A DNA stretch of 64,000 nt from Rotaria socialis (taxonomy: Eukaryota; Rotifera; Eurotatoria; Philodinida; Philodinidae). Positions within the stretch are counted from its first letter, which is position 1. Each line of letters starts with the position of its first letter. Shown in pieces: positions 59,967 through 64,000 of this stretch. Location: assembly GCA_905331475.1 (NCBI GenBank), contig CAJNYU010002220.1, forward strand, positions 62,001-126,000, in the 5' to 3' direction. A model generated the notes under the pieces. That model saw only the letters and a list, made by a program, of their open reading frames with translations, did not search any database and was not told where the DNA came from. The position numbers and the translations under genes were made by a program.

Positions 59967-62900
59967 AATCTACGAATAATTAAATGTACAGATCTTAATA
60001 TTTTCTATTCATACACAGATGTTTTTCTTTTCTCATATATATTTTTCTTTTATAATAAAGATGCCAAATTATTGTGTAATCAAGTTGTGTCTAGAAATTC
60101 AATTTATTTTCTAAAAGAAAATCTTACCAAAGATTCATTTTGATTTCATGAAAACTGATTGAAAAACTAAATAAGCATTATTTGTTTGTCTATTATTTTA
60201 ACAAAATTTGTGTTTATCGAATATTGTCAGATGGTGTAGCTCATCACCAAAATTTATATTTTTGAAGCGATAGATTTCTAAGATCATTCCATATGTTCAC
60301 TCCTTCTAAACATTCATAATATCCATACATATAAACATATATAATATACTACACCTATTCAATTCATACGTGAGGATTATGAATTAAGATCTAACTGTTT
60401 CATAGTCACTGACTTCTTTAGTTAATTACCAAAGTAAGAATTAACTCGATTTAACTACCCATTTAAGTTTGATGCCTAACACGATCCATCACATCGACTA
60501 CTTAGTAGAATAAATTACAAAAGCTATAAAATGAAAAGGCTTCTCATAGTATAATTACCATTTGCAAGTATCAATCGTGATCGACATCAACGGATATTGA
60601 CAAAAGTCTTATCGCCGATATTTAAGGTTACTGACAGTCACATGACAGGAACAATAGCTTTTGTCAAAACATATTTCACTGAATTACTTAGATCTTCTTT
60701 TCGACGATTTGAGTTTCAGCGAAGAACATGCTGATCAGTAACAAATAAATGTTTCTATTATTTAAAATCGTCTATTGTTCCTTGCGGAGTTTACTGATGA
60801 AACTATCTGGAGTGAGTTAACCATGTTACTGTTCGTTTTTTTGTGCTGGTCGTTTTATTTTCTGTCTTTTGGAGTCAATTTTTAGTTAAAGCTGTTGGTC
60901 ACGCAATAGGAATCAAAAACTAACCCAATCTGCTCTAGCACTATTTGCAAGTTCATATGATTATAAGCAATCCATAATATATTATTTATCGTGATACTAT
61001 ATTTATTGGAATTTGTTTAATACATAGTACGATGAGTGCAAGAAAAGATTTTTAGAAATTATGAGACTTTTGTAAAACCAAAATAGGGATCATCTTTCAA
61101 GAAAATATATTTATGTAAGCTTTGATAAAATTGTTATCCGCTATTTATTTGAGCAATATTAGAACTTTTTGAGTTGAGATTATTCATCTGATCGGTCATA
61201 TGATAAATAAACGTAAAAATTCCAGTGAATAATTTATACAATGAAATGCATCTTTTGAAGCTTCTGAATGAATAAGTTTACATCATATTTCAATAAATGA
61301 TAGCAATTCATTCTCCCATTCATTCGCTTTTGAATATAGAAATATCTTTTTTTCTATTATAACTATTGATAGAATAAAAATTGCTATTTACTTGAATAAA
61401 ACAAAAATATAATTCATAAAGTGAAATCATAATTAACATGCACTTGTTCCTGTAATTGATCTATATGAATGTAGCACAGGTCGTTTCATAAAAAGATATA
61501 ACTAACGCTAAATATTCCTGTGGATTAAAGTCAAACAGGAAGTTTCTTTTTTTTGCGTTTTATCAACTGCAAATATAAAAGTTTCATTTATTTAAAAAAG
61601 ACAACGAGCTAAAAGACAATCAAGTATATACTCTAGAGTTCTTAATTAGAAAAATATGATTACAGCTGTGTCCGCTTCGATAAGAGTAGTTTTGTTGATA
61701 AAATAAGATAGATTATATAACAGCTAAAAAAAATAGTATGATCATAGTCGGCATTCTCTTCTTGTTTGAAATTAATCAGATACTAAAAATTGAATCTGAA
61801 CCTCTGACTAATGATTAGATATCATGCATTGCCGATGTTGAAAACACAAAAGTCATACAAAAATTTTAGTTTTTCTTACCTTTAGAAATATCAAAATATA
61901 AGAATCATTTTTATTTTCATCATTAATGTCGCTATTATTTAATGTTAAAACCATACCTATACTAAATAAAATTCCCACTATGTAAGCAATACACGAATGT
62001 AAGAATTTGTTCAAATTTTCATTGATAAAACTCGTTTATTAGTATTAAAACTAATTTTTGATAATGATCTATGATGAATCAAATAAACAGGTAGCGATAG
62101 TGAGAAAAAAAAACGATGTTATATCTTTTGATGAAAATATGAATACTCGATGATAATGAATAGATATAGAAATCATTTGACTAGTTAGAGCAATGAATAA
62201 GTCACATTACAAGAAGAATTATTTTTATCACTATCAAATGTATAGACAGAGTTGTAGTTGAATAAGCATCTCTGAAAACAGTAGGATGTAGAGTGGTTGT
62301 ACAAGATTTTCAACGTAGAAAATAATAGAGATGTTTCTTAGTTGAAATTCAAAATATAGTGAACGTTTCATACGGAAATTTCAAAGGTGCAAGAGGAGAG
62401 GGGCAGTGTATTATTCTAGTTGCCTCATTTGCCTATATACGCCCTTGCACATAAGAACGTATGTATTTGTCGTAGGATTTTTTCATTTGATTGAGAAAAT
62501 TCTCTAATATTGATTTAAAAGAGCAATCAAATGAAAATAAGATGAATTGTATAGATATTGTTTTTTTGTTCCAGGTTTTGTTTTTTCTTTGATGAAAGAT
62601 AAAATATGAATAAAAAAAAAAAGAAAATAGAATAACTAACAGTATTCTCTTTCTAGCAGATTTGATCAATTTTCTTTTCAAATATTACTCGAGACAATTA
62701 CTGAAAATATTTTAAAGACGCAAAAAAATCTAATTCTTGGCAATAATGTCATACAACAAAGCACATGTTATTTTTTGTTTCTCTCTCAAATAGACGCTCG
62801 ATATCCATTGATTTATATCCGTACTGACGATCGATAGATAGAACAAGAAATATATATGTAAGATAATCTGTCTTTTTCTTGTTGTTCGTATTTGTAATAC

Positions 62901-63064
62901 AGCTATGTCCGGCATGGATATTTTCATCGTTCTGTTTCTTTTCTTCTCTGATGAATTGAATAAAAATACAATTTATAATTTTCGTAATAGAAAGAGAAAA
63001 GAGTCGATTAGAGACGGAGTAGTTCATTTTGCATTCCTCCAGTTTAAATTTGAAAAAGCGATAT
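59967..63064. other. Intergenic spacer
   Basis: 3' flank of the coiled-coil gene and about 3 kb of AT-rich DNA. No gene is supported. Frames at 62433-62681 (-), 62730-62927 (-) and 62749-63027 (-) are overlapping A/T-tract artefacts. Confidence 0.5.
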
Positions 63065-64000
63065 ATGAAGAAACAAGATACAAATAATCCATCTAGTAAT
63101 TTTGCTTTGTCTCATTCATTTTCACGACGACAAATGGTAATCATTTGACGAAAAAATAGTATTTGACTAAAATAAGAACTTTCTCTTATCGTTTGTCTTC
63201 TTCTAATAGACAATGATGAAGTCATATCTTGATTCATCAGTATCTGCTGAAGTACCGCAATCACCATCAACCATAATAAATCCTGCACGTTGTCTTCATT
63301 GTGGAAAATATTATTGTCAAATTGATTTTATATTTTCATGGCTTTCACGTTATGGTAATTCAAATGATCAACAATGTGTTGTCCATCAGCACATACAAGA
63401 CATTATTTCCAAGTAAATTTTATGTTTTTCTTTTTAATAATTTTTATATTTATTTTTTAATAATCAACAAAACAAAATTTAGACGTTTGCCTTCATCCGA
63501 TCCACAGAATGTTTGTGAACAACGTTTACTTGATTGGTATAATTCAATGAAAATAAATTTACAAAACGAATCAATTCGTTTTTCTACACCAACTGTTACA
63601 AGCAGTGTGAATAGTTTAAAAAAATTATTTTAACAAATTTTAAATTCCTATATTTTATTCTTAGTCGATTTCTGGATCATTTCTTTCAAGCTCATTAATA
63701 ATATCTCATCAAGATAATAATTCAGATAATTCAATTGACTATAACCAATATTTATCATCTCAATCAAATGGTTTTCCTCCGGATGAACCATTATTCTCAT
63801 CAAATGTTTGTAATCGTTTATCATCATCAACACCGACACAAACATTTCAAACACAAAATCGTGCTGGTTTATATCAATTATGTTCTAATGGACGTTATAT
63901 TATAGCTGATGATTGGTGCCAAACATATAAAGGTCATCGCTTAGCACAATTTATGCGTTGTCTAACAATTTATAATCAATACGAAGAACAATGTGTATTA
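63065..64000 (+). CDS. Unrecognised gene, 5' part only (runs off the window)
   Basis: Four exons join in phase: 63065-63136, 63210-63412, 63483-63606 and 63665 to the window end. All three introns (73, 70 and 58 nt) are GT..AG. The encoded part starts MKKQDTNNPSSNFALSHSF. A Cys/His cluster, CLHCGKYYC followed by QQCVVHQH (residues about 52-88), could bind zinc. A Ser/Asn-rich stretch follows (SHQDNNSDNSIDYNQYLSS), then LYQLCSNGRYIIADDWCQTY and RLAQFMRCL near the edge. The last exon is still open at position 64000, so the protein is incomplete. ATGs at 63213 and 63216 would be alternative starts if the first exon is not used. I do not recognise the family. Confidence 0.6.

Overview
This is a eukaryotic nuclear window, about 70% A+T, with compact multi-exon genes. 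Most introns are 45-80 nt GT..AG introns with pyrimidine-rich ends in TTTAG, and there are two cytosolic-type tRNA genes. The best fit is a bdelloid rotifer. The reasons are tiny introns, splice-acceptor sites lying directly before start codons with no matching donor (as expected for spliced-leader trans-splicing), and a decayed copy of a membrane-protein family whose spaced CPC...HQVC signature I associate with Adineta and Rotaria. This organism call is an inference and no marker gene proves it. All exon structures were joined by hand from GT/AG sites and reading phase.

Layout, left to right. 1.3-1.7 kb (+): a 99-aa two-helix membrane protein. 3.8-5.6 kb (+): an acidic protein with a clear PAM2 motif (PAIP2-like, binds poly(A)-binding protein). 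6.2-11.8 kb (+): two head-to-tail genes that share a BRCA1/BARD1-type tandem BRCT C-terminus but have different N-termini (C2H2 fingers versus a short Cys/His motif). 13.3-13.8 kb (-): a small protein of five or six helical repeats. 16.2-16.6 kb: a 411-bp hAT-type MITE with 8-bp target duplications. 17.8-18.3 kb: a broken secreted-protein gene. 19.2-20.2 kb (-): SLX9/FAM207-type ribosome biogenesis factor. 20.3-25.6 kb (-): a 15-exon calpain with an intact catalytic triad, no EF-hand domain and a C-terminal CaaX box (CSIM); a tRNA-Leu(UAA) lies inside one of its introns on the other strand. 27.6-28.0 kb (+): a 99-aa membrane protein. 31.8-34.1 kb (-): a class A aminergic-like GPCR. 37.2 kb (-): tRNA-Val(AAC). 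38.8-39.7 kb (-): a secreted three-EGF protein. 39.8-41.8 kb: a non-autonomous element with about 665-bp terminal inverted repeats, followed by decayed exons. 45.3-45.6 kb (-): an 80-aa secreted peptide precursor. 50.3-51.3 kb (+): a degenerate membrane-protein pseudogene, then repeat-like DNA to about 53.3 kb. 55.8-57.3 kb (-): CEP57. 58.3-60.0 kb (+): a coiled-coil protein with a TSNAXIP1/C6orf118-type region. 63.1 kb to the window end (+): the first part of an unrecognised gene.

Functionally this is ordinary housekeeping and signalling content (translation control, DNA damage scaffolds, ribosome biogenesis, centrosome/cilium, calcium protease, GPCR) separated by gene-poor AT-rich spacers that hold mobile-element remnants. 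I see no operon-like system. The most unusual points are the CaaX-tailed calpain, the tandem BRCT paralogues with swapped N-termini, the helical-repeat protein and the long-TIR element next to a disrupted gene.
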